Shown: positions 16,822 through 25,619 of the stretch, piece by piece
Numbering within the stretch: position 1 is the stretch's first letter
How the letters are laid out: each line of letters begins with the position of its first letter
NCBI GenBank assembly: GCA_902363445.1
Contig: CABJAB010000006.1
Coordinates: 1-64,000 of the forward strand
Direction: 5' to 3'
DNA length: 64,000 nucleotides
DNA from: Lachnospiraceae bacterium
GTDB taxonomy: Bacteria; Bacillota; Clostridia; Lachnospirales; Lachnospiraceae
Program-made: the position numbers and the translations under genes
The notes under the pieces: model-generated
Database searches by the model: none
What the model saw: only the letters and a program-made list of their open reading frames with translations
Told to the model about the DNA's origin: nothing

Positions 16822-17646
16822 ATGGAACATAACCGTTATCTCACCGCCGGGGAATTCGCCAGGATTGCCGGCACCACCAAGTATACTCTCTTTCATTACG
16901 ATGACATCGGCCTGTTCCGTCCCGCCCTCCGGGCGGATAACGGCTACCGCTATTACTCCATTGAGCAGCTGGAGATTTTCGATGTCATCTGCATCCTGCG
17001 GGAGCTGGACATGCCCCTGTCCCAGATACAGGACTATCTCGCCCATAAAAGCCCCGAAGCATTTCAAAAGCTGCTTGCCGACGAAGAAGCCCTGGTCAGT
17101 CAAAAAATCACCCGCCTGAAAAGGACTCGGGACTGGCTCCGGACAAAATCGGCCCTGCTGCAGAAATCCCTGGAAAAAGAATCTGCCTCTCTGGAGATCC
17201 TCGAATTCCCGGAACAATACTATGTATCCACCTATACTGCGGTGACGGAAGATACGGCAGTGGCACAGAAGATCGCCGCTCTCTACGACCACTGCGAGAA
17301 GCATGGGTTCAAAAGTCCGTATAACGTAGGTTATATTCAAAAATATTCCTCATTATCCCGCGGTATCTACCAGGATTATCACATTTTCTACCTGCTTTTT
17401 GACACTCCGCCAAAAAAGCTGGCCTACACAGTAAAACCGGCCGGCCGCTATCTCTGCGCTTATCATAAGGGGCATTGGAACCGGATAGATGAGACCTATC
17501 AGAAGCTTCTTCAGTACGTTTCTTCAAATTCCGAAGCCCTGAGTGAAGATTTTTTTGAAGATTACCTCTTGGATGAGCTGGCTGTCAGCGGCGCGGAAAA
17601 TTATCTGACCCGTATTTCCGTAAGGCTTGAATCCCCTCCTCTGTGA
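16822..17646 (+). CDS. MerR-family activator with GyrI-like effector domain
   Basis: 274 residues. The MerR winged helix is at 6-75 (YLTAGEFARIAGTTKYTLFH, then NGYRYYSIEQL), a coiled-coil follows, and from about 120 a BmrR/GyrI-like ligand-binding domain. It probably binds the 19-base-spacer promoter of the divergent MATE gene and activates it when a ligand binds. Confidence 0.88.
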   Translation: MEHNRYLTAGEFARIAGTTKYTLFHYDDIGLFRPALRADNGYRYYSIEQLEIFDVICILRELDMPLSQIQDYLAHKSPEAFQKLLADEEALVSQKITRLKRTRDWLRTKSALLQKSLEKESASLEILEFPEQYYVSTYTAVTEDTAVAQKIAALYDHCEKHGFKSPYNVGYIQKYSSLSRGIYQDYHIFYLLFDTPPKKLAYTVKPAGRYLCAYHKGHWNRIDETYQKLLQYVSSNSEALSEDFFEDYLLDELAVSGAENYLTRISVRLESPPL

Positions 17647-17661
17647 AAGACCCCGGCAGCC

Positions 17662-18246
17662 TCACGAATTATCCCGGATCACTCTGCAGGGATTTCCACA
17701 GGCGATCTTATCAGAAGGAATATCTTTTGTCACCACACTGCCCGCGCCTATCACAACATTGCCGCCGATCGTCACTCCAGGCAGAATGATCGCTCCGCCG
17801 CCAATCCAGACATTGTCTCCTATCACGACCGGAGCCGTTCTGGTCTTGCAAAAAGAAAAGGAGCCGTCTTCTTTTATATCTCCAAACCGCTCCCTCGCGC
17901 TGACCGGATGAAATGCCGTGTATATCTGGACATTCGGCGCGATAAGGGCATTATCGCCTATGATGATCTTATTATCATCCAAAAACGTACAATTCATGTT
18001 CACTTCACAATTGTCGCCGAAGTAAATGTTATTTCCATAATCCGCAAAAAACGGGGCCGTGATCCAAAGGTTTGAACCTCGTCCGCCCAAAAGCTCATTC
18101 AGTATCTTATCCTTTTCTTCTGAATCCTCCGAATCCAGCTGATTGTAGATACGGACCAGATTTTTGGCTTTATGCCATCTGTCCAAAAGCTCCCCGTCGC
18201 CGCAGTCATATAATTCTCCCGCCAGCATCTTCTCCCGTTCTGTCAT
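17662..18246 (-). CDS. maa: Sugar O-acetyltransferase (Maa/LacA/NodL family)
   Basis: 194 residues. N-terminal Maa domain (MTEREKMLAGELYDCGDGEL) and a left-handed beta helix of hexapeptide repeats (VVIGDNVWIGGGAIILPGVT). The catalytic His sits in YTAFHPVSARER. It transfers acetyl from acetyl-CoA to a sugar hydroxyl; the substrate is unknown. It converges with the MerR gene. Confidence 0.9.
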   Translation of the reverse strand: MTEREKMLAGELYDCGDGELLDRWHKAKNLVRIYNQLDSEDSEEKDKILNELLGGRGSNLWITAPFFADYGNNIYFGDNCEVNMNCTFLDDNKIIIGDNALIAPNVQIYTAFHPVSARERFGDIKEDGSFSFCKTRTAPVVIGDNVWIGGGAIILPGVTIGGNVVIGAGSVVTKDIPSDKIACGNPCRVIRDNS

Positions 18247-18370
18247 ATCCTTTTCCTTTCCAGACCATTCCGGCAGCTATAGTATACAAGCATCAATGAA
18301 CTTCTATGTCCAAATATAAAGGCTCTCCCGGCAAAAATCAAATTAAATCTGATTTTATAAGAAAATCAAA

Positions 18371-18403
18371 TACGGAGCGTGCAGTAAACCGCAGCGCTCC
18401 GTA
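18371..18403 (-). terminator. Rho-independent terminator after feoB
   Basis: TACGGAGCG (18371-18379) pairs with CGCTCCGTA (18395-18403). On the minus strand TTTGATTTTC follows. The stem is symmetrical enough to work in both directions. Confidence 0.8.
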
Positions 18404-18423
18404 TCCTTTTATATGATGTTATA

Positions 18424-20844
18424 TTATGCTCTTGCTTTTATTTTGACCTTTGTTTTCAGTGTACTGCTCTCTTTATAAGGGCGGAACAGCATGAACAGGA
18501 TAAACGCCACGATCACAAACGCAATGGCCGCGCCTATCACGTTTCCGCCGCCGGTGAACAGCATCCCCAGCTGGTAGACCACAAAGGCGATCGCATAGGC
18601 GAACACGCACTGATAACCGATTGCAAACCAGGTCCACTTGGCGCTGTTCATCTCGCGCTTGATCGCTCCGATAGCCGCAAAACAAGGGGCGCAAAGAAGG
18701 TTAAAGACCAAGAATGAGTAAGCGGCCAAGGGTGTGAAAGCGGCGCGCATGTTGCTCCAGATCTGCCAGCCGTTTTCCGCAACTTCATCAAAGCCTCCGA
18801 ACAGGACTCCAAAGGTTCCCACTACGTTTTCCTTTGCGATCAGGCCGGTAACCGTAGCCACCGCACCCTGCCAGTGTCCCCAGCCGAGGGGCGCGAAGAT
18901 CCACGCGACCGCGCCTCCGACGGCAGCCAGGATACTGTCATTCATTTCCACCATACCGAATTTTCCGTCGGCCCAGCCGAAGGAAGAAGTGAACCATACC
19001 AGAATCGTCGCGAGCAGGATGATCGTACCGGCCTTTTTAATGAAGGACCAGCCTCTCTCCCACATGGAGCGGAGTACATTGCCGACAGTCGGCCAGTGAT
19101 AAGCGGGAAGCTCCATGACGAACGGAGCGGGATCGCCTGCAAACATCTTCGTCTTTTTCAGCATGATGCCGGAAATGACGATTGCCGCGATACCAATAAA
19201 GTAGGCGCTGGGCGCTACCCACCAGGCTCCTCCGAACAGGGCTCCGGCGATCAGGGCGATGATCGGCAGCTTTGCGCCGCAGGGGATAAAAGTCGTAGTC
19301 ATGATCGTCATTTTACGGTCACGGTCATTTTCAATGGTCCTGGACGCCATGATACCGGGAACGCCGCAGCCAGTACCGATCAGCATGGGGATAAAGGATT
19401 TACCGGAAAGCCCGAACTTCCGGAAAATACGGTCCATGACGAAAGCGATACGTGCCATATAACCGCAGCTCTCCAAAAATGCCAGGAACAGGAACAGAAC
19501 GAGCATCTGGGGTACGAATCCGAGTACGGCTCCGACGCCGGCTATGATGCCGTCCAGTATCAGCCCTTTCAGCCAGGAAGCGCAATTTACCGCATCCAGG
19601 CCTTTTTCCACAAGTCCGGGAATTCCAGGCACCCACACGCCGAAATCGGCGGGATCCGGCTCTTCCTGCTCCGCAGCCTCCATATAAGTATCATAGGTGA
19701 CCGGGATCTCTTCCTCTACATTTCCGTTGTCGTCGTAGAGATACGCCGTCGTTTCGAGATCCGCCGCGCTCTCCGGATCCACCCCGGCTTCTTCCGCGGC
19801 AGCCTCAAATGCTTCTGTCACCGCGCCGGGCACCTCATATTCTTCTGCCGCTTCTTCATAGGCGGAAGAGCCGATGCCAAACAGATGCCATCCGTCTCCG
19901 AACACGCCGTCATTGGCCCAATCCGTCGCGATGGTCCCTACCGTGCTGACTGACACAAAATATACAATGAACATGACCACTGCAAAGATCGGAAGGGCCA
20001 GGAAACGGTTGGTCACCACCCGGTCAATTTTATCCGAGGCGGAAAGGCCTCCGGCGTTCTTTTTCTTACAGCAGCCTTTTATAATGGAAGCTATGTAGAC
20101 ATAACGCTCATTGGTGATGATGCTTTCCGCGTCGTCATCCAGCTCTTTCTCCGCTGCCTTTATATCTCCTTCAATATGAGCGAGCACCGTTTTATCCAGC
20201 TTAAGCTGTTCCAGCACCTTTTCGTCCCGCTCAAATATCTTGATCGCATACCAGCGCTGCTGTTCCAGCGGCATATTATGGACGGCCGCCTCCTCAATGT
20301 GGGCGATCGCGTGCTCCACAACTCCGCTGAAGCTGTGCTGGGGCACCGTCTTCGTCCCCTCCGCGGCCCTCACGGCTTCTTCGGCCGCGTCCATGATCCC
20401 CATTCCCTTCAGCGCGGAAATCTCTACGACCTTGCAGCCGAGCTGCCTGGAAAGCTCGCCGACATTGATCTTATCTCCGTTTTTCTTGACGACGTCCATC
20501 ATATTGACAGCCACCACCACAGGAATCCCCAGCTCTGTAAGCTGTGTAGTCAGATACAGATTTCTCTCCAGATTCGTTCCGTCAATGATATTCAGGATAG
20601 CGTCCGGCCTTTCACTTATCAGATAATTTCTCGCGACAACTTCTTCCAATGTATAGGGTGAAAGCGAGTAAATACCCGGAAGGTCCATGATGATCACATT
20701 ATCATGCTTCTTCAGCTTTCCTTCCTTCTTTTCCACAGTTACTCCCGGCCAGTTTCCCACAAACTGGTTAGAACCGGTCAAGGCATTGAATAATGTCGTC
20801 TTGCCGCTGTTGGGATTTCCCGCAAGAGCAATTTTGATATCCAT
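18424..20844 (-). CDS. feoB: Ferrous iron transporter FeoB
   Basis: 806 residues. The N-terminal G domain has GNPNSGKTT (9-17), DLPG (54-57) and NMMD (114-117). A helical GDI-like region (about 165-260) and a membrane domain with two Gate motifs follow (around LIGTGCGVPGI and the later IGAI). It imports Fe2+. An acidic, Ala/Glu-rich insertion of about 75 residues (326-402) interrupts the first extracytoplasmic region; this is longer than in E. coli FeoB. It is downstream of two feoA genes. Confidence 0.96.
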   Translation of the reverse strand: MDIKIALAGNPNSGKTTLFNALTGSNQFVGNWPGVTVEKKEGKLKKHDNVIIMDLPGIYSLSPYTLEEVVARNYLISERPDAILNIIDGTNLERNLYLTTQLTELGIPVVVAVNMMDVVKKNGDKINVGELSRQLGCKVVEISALKGMGIMDAAEEAVRAAEGTKTVPQHSFSGVVEHAIAHIEEAAVHNMPLEQQRWYAIKIFERDEKVLEQLKLDKTVLAHIEGDIKAAEKELDDDAESIITNERYVYIASIIKGCCKKKNAGGLSASDKIDRVVTNRFLALPIFAVVMFIVYFVSVSTVGTIATDWANDGVFGDGWHLFGIGSSAYEEAAEEYEVPGAVTEAFEAAAEEAGVDPESAADLETTAYLYDDNGNVEEEIPVTYDTYMEAAEQEEPDPADFGVWVPGIPGLVEKGLDAVNCASWLKGLILDGIIAGVGAVLGFVPQMLVLFLFLAFLESCGYMARIAFVMDRIFRKFGLSGKSFIPMLIGTGCGVPGIMASRTIENDRDRKMTIMTTTFIPCGAKLPIIALIAGALFGGAWWVAPSAYFIGIAAIVISGIMLKKTKMFAGDPAPFVMELPAYHWPTVGNVLRSMWERGWSFIKKAGTIILLATILVWFTSSFGWADGKFGMVEMNDSILAAVGGAVAWIFAPLGWGHWQGAVATVTGLIAKENVVGTFGVLFGGFDEVAENGWQIWSNMRAAFTPLAAYSFLVFNLLCAPCFAAIGAIKREMNSAKWTWFAIGYQCVFAYAIAFVVYQLGMLFTGGGNVIGAAIAFVIVAFILFMLFRPYKESSTLKTKVKIKARA

Positions 20845-20921
20845 AGCATTCTGTCCTTTCCAAAAATAATTAGTCTCCTCTAACCTTCATTCTGAAAAAC
20901 AGGGAGCCGCGCTCCCCATGG

Positions 20922-21143
20922 TTATTCTACTTCAATCATGTCCGCATCCGCTTTCCGAATGGACAGCTCATAGCCTCTGACGGTAATCTCTATGGGATCG
21001 CCCAAAGGAGCCACCTTCCGAACATGGACCTCCACACCGCGCGTGATGCCCATATCCATGATCCTGCGCTTCACCGCGCCTTCGCCGTGGAGCTTCACCA
21101 CTTTGGCCGAATCGCCCACTTTCACTTGCCTCAATGTTTTCAT
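20922..21143 (-). CDS. feoA: FeoA protein
   Basis: 73 residues, a single SH3-like FeoA domain (AKVVKLHGEGAVKRRIMDMG; PLGDPIEITVRGYELSIRK). It is thought to bind the FeoB G domain. Its start overlaps the stop of the preceding feoA paralogue (ATGA), so the two are translationally coupled. Confidence 0.93.
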   Translation of the reverse strand: MKTLRQVKVGDSAKVVKLHGEGAVKRRIMDMGITRGVEVHVRKVAPLGDPIEITVRGYELSIRKADADMIEVE

Positions 21144-21385
21144 ACTGTCTCCTCCTGATTCTCTGTACTGGCCTGCACCATGATCTTTCCGGCCATCTCC
21201 CGGCTGATCGCCACGCGCGAATCTTTAACATTTACTATGAGATTTCCTCCCATAGTGGAAACCACGGTGATGCTGCCTCCGGAAACAAAGCCAAGATTCT
21301 CCAGATGTGCCCGGACCTCCGGCTTTCCACTGACCTTCCTGATCATGTTCTCTTCCCCGATAACTGCTAATGTCAACGGCATCAT
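21140..21385 (-). CDS. feoA: FeoA paralogue, first gene of the feo operon
   Basis: About 82 residues beginning MMPLTLAVIGEENMIRKVSG and including the FeoA core (LENLGFVSGGSITVVSTMGG). I favour the ATG at 21385 (or 21382) because GAGAGAGGG lies just upstream. An in-frame ATG at 21412 would fall inside a metal-regulator operator half. Two FeoA proteins with one FeoB is a frequent clostridial arrangement. Confidence 0.88.
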   Translation of the reverse strand: MMPLTLAVIGEENMIRKVSGKPEVRAHLENLGFVSGGSITVVSTMGGNLIVNVKDSRVAISREMAGKIMVQASTENQEETV

Positions 21386-21403
21386 ATTCATCCCTCTCTC
21401 AAT

Positions 21404-21491
21404 GGTAAGCATGCACTAACCAGTCTTCAAAAATATATGGTTAGATTTTCCTAACCATGCTCATGTTAGCATTATCTAACCATTTTGTCAA
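21404..21491 (-). promoter_or_regulatory. feo promoter with three metal-regulator operators
   Basis: TTGACA (21486-21491), 17-base spacer, TAACAT (21463-21468). Operators of the form GTTAG-N6-CTAAC: 21465-21480 inside the promoter, 21439-21456 (perfect GGTTAG-N6-CTAACC) and 21404-21421 (GGTAAG-N6-CTAACC, one mismatch). This resembles DtxR/IdeR-type sites. Repression when iron is plentiful is inferred. Confidence 0.75.
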
Positions 21492-21548
21492 GAACACTTT
21501 TTGACATTTTCTGATTTCGCCTTTTTCCCGCGCAGGAGAGGCGGCCAT

Positions 21549-23963
21549 TCAGCCGCCCGCGTACTTATCCATCACCTGATACAGCAGTTCCAATTCGAGA
21601 GGCTTCACCAGATGGGCGTTCATCCCCGCGGCTATGGAGGCTTCCATATCTTCCTTCATCGCATTCGCCGTCATGGCCACAATTGGTACAGAACCCGCGT
21701 CCTTTCTGTCCATGCCCCGTATCCGGCGGGCCGCCTCCAGCCCATCCATCACCGGCATCTGCAGATCCATAAAGACAAGGTCATAATAAAATTCCGGAAC
21801 GGCAGAAAACCGTTCGACCGCCTCCAGCCCATTTTCCGCCGTCTCCACTGCAAACCCGGTCTGACCGAGGATTTCTTCCGCTATTTCCCGATTAAAGGCA
21901 TTGTCCTCCACTAAAAGCAGCCTTTTCCCTTTGTAGGACCGTTCTGGCTGTATCTGAGGCCTCGCGCTGGATTCCACATTTTCTTTCAAAACGTATTTTT
22001 TGATCGTATAGACCAGATTGGACTTAAGCATCGGCTTGACGACAAAGCCGTTGGCTCCCGCCGCCAGCGCTTCTTCTTCATAATCCAGCCAGTCATAAGC
22101 GGAAATCAGGATGATTGGAATATCGGGACCCGCCACAGCCCGGATCCTCCTCGTCGTCTCGATGCCGTTCATCCCCGGCATCGTCAAATCTATGATCACA
22201 GCAAGAAAATCCTCATTTATCCGATGGTTCTTCTCAACCTCTTCCACTGCTTCTTCTCCACTCAGCACCCATCTGCTGCTCAGTCCAATCTCGTCCAGCC
22301 GTTCGCAGACAGTTTCGCAGGCAATCCTGTCATCGTCCACCACCAATACAGGAAACGTCTCTTTCAGCTTTAAATCCAGCTTCTCTTCTTCACAGACCTC
22401 CAAATACAGAATGACTGTAAATTTTGATCCTTTCTCATAGACACTTTCCACCTGGATATCGCCGTTCATCATCCGGACGATATTCTGGCTGATGGCCATA
22501 CCAAGCCCTGTTCCCTGGATAGAACGCACGTCGGCATCGTCCGCCCGCTCAAAAGGTATGAACAGTTTTTTCAAAAATTCCGGCTTCATGCCGTATCCGT
22601 TATCCTGAAAAGTAAATTCATAGCAGCCGCAGCCCTGGATCTGAGACGGCTTTTCCCGGATTTCAAACAGGATTTCCCCATCATCCGGCGTGTATTTGAC
22701 CGCATTGGAAAGGATATTCAAAAAGACCTGCTGGATCCGCTGGGGATCGCCAATGACATTTTCGTGACGCAGCCCATAAGCATGAATATTAAAACGGTGA
22801 TTTTTATCCATGATAGACGGCTGCATGACCGTAATAATGTTCTGAAGCAGATCGCTCAGGCTGAATTCTTCTTCAGAGAGAGCAATCCGCCCGCTCTCGA
22901 TCCGCGCCATATCCAGCACCTCATTGATCAGGCTTAAAAGCAGCTTAGAAGATAATGTGATCTTTTCCAGGCAATTTAAGACCCGGTCCTTGTCATCAAT
23001 GTGAGTTCCCGCAATGGCGGTCATGCCGATGATCGCATTCATGGGCGTGCGGATGTCATGGCTCATGCGGGACAAGAATTCCGATTTCGCCCGGTTGGCC
23101 TGTTCTGCCGATTCCAGGGCATTGTGCAGCATTTCCGAACGCTCCTCCAGCTGCTTTTGCAGCTCCTTCTGCTCCGTGATATCCGTCACGTCAATATAGA
23201 TAATCAGATAAACGGGGTTTCCGCCCTGCCAGTCGACACAGTCTCCGTTGACCTGCAGCCACATATCACCGCCTGATCTGTCCTTTGCCTGTAGTGTGAA
23301 ATGGACCTGTTCACCGGCGCGCATTAACGGAAAGTTCTGACGATACGCGGCTTGATTCTGCTCCGATCCATAATTCGTGATTCCTTTATAAAGTCCGTTT
23401 TCCGAAAACTCCTCAAAGGACTCTATAAACCGGTCATTGGCATACAGAAAGCGAAATCCTTCTCCGTCCACGCGGAACTTGGCCACGAAACCCGGGAGAT
23501 TGCTGTAAGTGACCGACTGCTCTTTCTGAACTCGTACCAAATCATCGATATTGGTCATGACCGTATACGAAACCTGGTATCCATTCACATACTCATCAGA
23601 AAACGAATTGCAGATCTGGACCCATACGTGTCCGCCGCCTTTCCGGGGCATCTTTGCCACCAGACGATATCCGTTCTGATGCTTCGCGAGTGTTTCCATG
23701 ACCGTCTCCGTCAGTTCCTTCCATTCATCCTGATAGTCCTTGTAATATAAATCCGGACGGTTGTGAAAAATCTCTTCATATTCTTCTTTGGGCCAGCCGA
23801 TCAGCTTATAATAAAAATCATTGGCCCAGACAAGCGTAAAATGTTCATCCAGCAGATGTTTGCTCACGCTGACGCCCAAAAGCCGCATCAGTGTATTATA
23901 CTCATAATCAGCCGATTGGGCTGTCACATCCCCGACGGGATCTTTTTCCCTCTCATTCTTCAT
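21549..23963 (-). CDS. Hybrid sensor histidine kinase with two receiver domains
   Basis: 804 residues, cytosolic. Two PAS-like domains (about 30-135 and 145-270), HisKA with the phosphorylated His in SHDIRTPMNA, HATPase (NGYGMKPEFLKKLF, GTGLGMAI), receiver 1 (VLVVDDDR...IIDLTMPG) and receiver 2 (LLLVEDNAFNREIAEEILG...FMDLQMPV). No Hpt or DNA-binding domain, so the output partner is elsewhere. GGGAGG precedes the ATG. The signal is unknown. Confidence 0.92.
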   Translation of the reverse strand: MKNEREKDPVGDVTAQSADYEYNTLMRLLGVSVSKHLLDEHFTLVWANDFYYKLIGWPKEEYEEIFHNRPDLYYKDYQDEWKELTETVMETLAKHQNGYRLVAKMPRKGGGHVWVQICNSFSDEYVNGYQVSYTVMTNIDDLVRVQKEQSVTYSNLPGFVAKFRVDGEGFRFLYANDRFIESFEEFSENGLYKGITNYGSEQNQAAYRQNFPLMRAGEQVHFTLQAKDRSGGDMWLQVNGDCVDWQGGNPVYLIIYIDVTDITEQKELQKQLEERSEMLHNALESAEQANRAKSEFLSRMSHDIRTPMNAIIGMTAIAGTHIDDKDRVLNCLEKITLSSKLLLSLINEVLDMARIESGRIALSEEEFSLSDLLQNIITVMQPSIMDKNHRFNIHAYGLRHENVIGDPQRIQQVFLNILSNAVKYTPDDGEILFEIREKPSQIQGCGCYEFTFQDNGYGMKPEFLKKLFIPFERADDADVRSIQGTGLGMAISQNIVRMMNGDIQVESVYEKGSKFTVILYLEVCEEEKLDLKLKETFPVLVVDDDRIACETVCERLDEIGLSSRWVLSGEEAVEEVEKNHRINEDFLAVIIDLTMPGMNGIETTRRIRAVAGPDIPIILISAYDWLDYEEEALAAGANGFVVKPMLKSNLVYTIKKYVLKENVESSARPQIQPERSYKGKRLLLVEDNAFNREIAEEILGQTGFAVETAENGLEAVERFSAVPEFYYDLVFMDLQMPVMDGLEAARRIRGMDRKDAGSVPIVAMTANAMKEDMEASIAAGMNAHLVKPLELELLYQVMDKYAGG

Positions 23964-24163
23964 ATTGAATCCTCCCGGTAATTACATTTCTAAACAATAG
24001 AATAGGACTGTCGTCATTCCTCGACCTTTATCATCATATCACACTTTTGGTCACATAGAAAGAATAATTTAGGAATACTCGGACGGATATCAAAAATAGA
24101 TTTTTCCTTTAAAACATGGTATACTTTATCACATATATTTTTAGAAAGAATGGTGTTGGACCA

Positions 24164-25579
24164 TTGGAGAAGAAAAATTTTCAGATTTTGATCTACCGAT
24201 ATATGATGGCGCGAATCCACTATGGATTCTATCCGGAAAAAGAACCCTTTCCTTCCATCCACAGCCTCAGCAAAATGTTCCGCGTCTCCACCATGACGAT
24301 ACGCTGTGCCTATAAAATGCTGGAAGAAGACGGTTATATCTTTACGGCCAAAAATAAGCGGCCTGTACTCGTCCGCACTCCTGACGCTGCAGGAGAACTG
24401 CCGCCCTGCCTGTATACTTCGGAACAGACATTCCAGGATCTGTACCAGAGCCTGGCACTTTTTCTGCCAAGTATTTTTTGTTACGGGCTCTTTCTCTGCG
24501 ATGACGAGGACCTGGAATCGTTAAACCGGATCCTTGACTGTCCCGGCAACGCCTGGGACGAGCCGGTGATACGGTTTTTGTCCGGGATCGTCAGCAAACT
24601 TAAAAACCCACTGCTGGACGATCTCTACTACGATGTACTGCTGTATTCCTATCCCTTCTTCCTTTCCCGCATGTTTCAGGACGCGGCAGAATGGCAGGCG
24701 CCTCATGAACTGATATGCCGGTATTTCCGTCAGATTCTCCTCATGAGAAAGAACGGGGATTTCATCAAACTTCAAGTACTGGTCGACAAGATCTATCAGA
24801 AATATCAGTTTGCCTTTGTTTCAAGGTCTGATAATCTGCCGGCAAAAAATTTCTACCGCTGGTCGAAGCCTCAGATCTGCGGGGCCATCGCCGGCAAACT
24901 GATCTACCGGATTTTCTGCGGTATCTATCCCCCAGGCGCCTTTCTGCCGTCCGCTGCTGCCATGGCGGAGGAGTTTCCAGCTGCGGTCATCACCATGCGC
25001 CGGACGATCAAGCTCTTGAATAATCTGGGAATGACTGAGTCTATCAACGGCAGAGGAACAAAGGTCCTCTCTGAACAAGAAAGCCTTGGGAAGATCAGCT
25101 GGCAAGATCCACAGGTCCAGAAGAAAATCCTTTCCTTTCTGTACTGTCTTCAAATCCTGGCCGTCACCTGCCGCAAGGTGTCGGAGGGAATCCTGCCCTG
25201 CTTGAAAAAATCGGAGCTTCTCGATGCCGCATCCAGGCTCCGTATCGCAAAAGAAGTGAACCGGACCGGCCTTGTGGAAGTGATCTGTCTGGACCTGCTT
25301 CTCCGCTCCGAAAAGTTTTTATCCATGCGGGACATCTACGAGCATCTGCTGAGTCATCTCATTTGGGGATATCCGTTCTCATATCTGCCGCCTGTATCCA
25401 GCCCGGGCGCTTATGCCGAAAGCCTTGCGAAAAGTCTGGAGGCCGGGAACAACCGCCGTTTTTCCGAGGAATTAGAAAAAGGCCTCCACGCCCTTTTTTA
25501 TTCTTCCAGAAAAAAAGCGGTTTCCGTGGGAATCGAAGAAGCCGGCACGCTGGACCTCCCGTCCGTTCCTGTTTCATGA
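24164..25579 (+). CDS. Regulator with two GntR-type winged helices
   Basis: About 471 residues. The first GntR-like wHTH is at the N-terminus (FPSIHSLSKMFRVSTMTIRC), a second at about residues 250-315 (FLPSAAAMAEEFPAAVITMR, then RTIKLLNNLGM), each followed by a helical region. I start at the TTG at 24164: the ATG at 24116 overlaps the -10 (TATACT) of the likely promoter. It converges with the FtsX-type ABC operon. Two GntR modules in one chain is unusual; targets are unknown. Confidence 0.7.
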   Translation: MEKKNFQILIYRYMMARIHYGFYPEKEPFPSIHSLSKMFRVSTMTIRCAYKMLEEDGYIFTAKNKRPVLVRTPDAAGELPPCLYTSEQTFQDLYQSLALFLPSIFCYGLFLCDDEDLESLNRILDCPGNAWDEPVIRFLSGIVSKLKNPLLDDLYYDVLLYSYPFFLSRMFQDAAEWQAPHELICRYFRQILLMRKNGDFIKLQVLVDKIYQKYQFAFVSRSDNLPAKNFYRWSKPQICGAIAGKLIYRIFCGIYPPGAFLPSAAAMAEEFPAAVITMRRTIKLLNNLGMTESINGRGTKVLSEQESLGKISWQDPQVQKKILSFLYCLQILAVTCRKVSEGILPCLKKSELLDAASRLRIAKEVNRTGLVEVICLDLLLRSEKFLSMRDIYEHLLSHLIWGYPFSYLPPVSSPGAYAESLAKSLEAGNNRRFSEELEKGLHALFYSSRKKAVSVGIEEAGTLDLPSVPVS

Positions 25580-25619
25580 TCCAGACCGCGGAAAGCTTCC
25601 CCGCCTTCCGTGATGTGCC

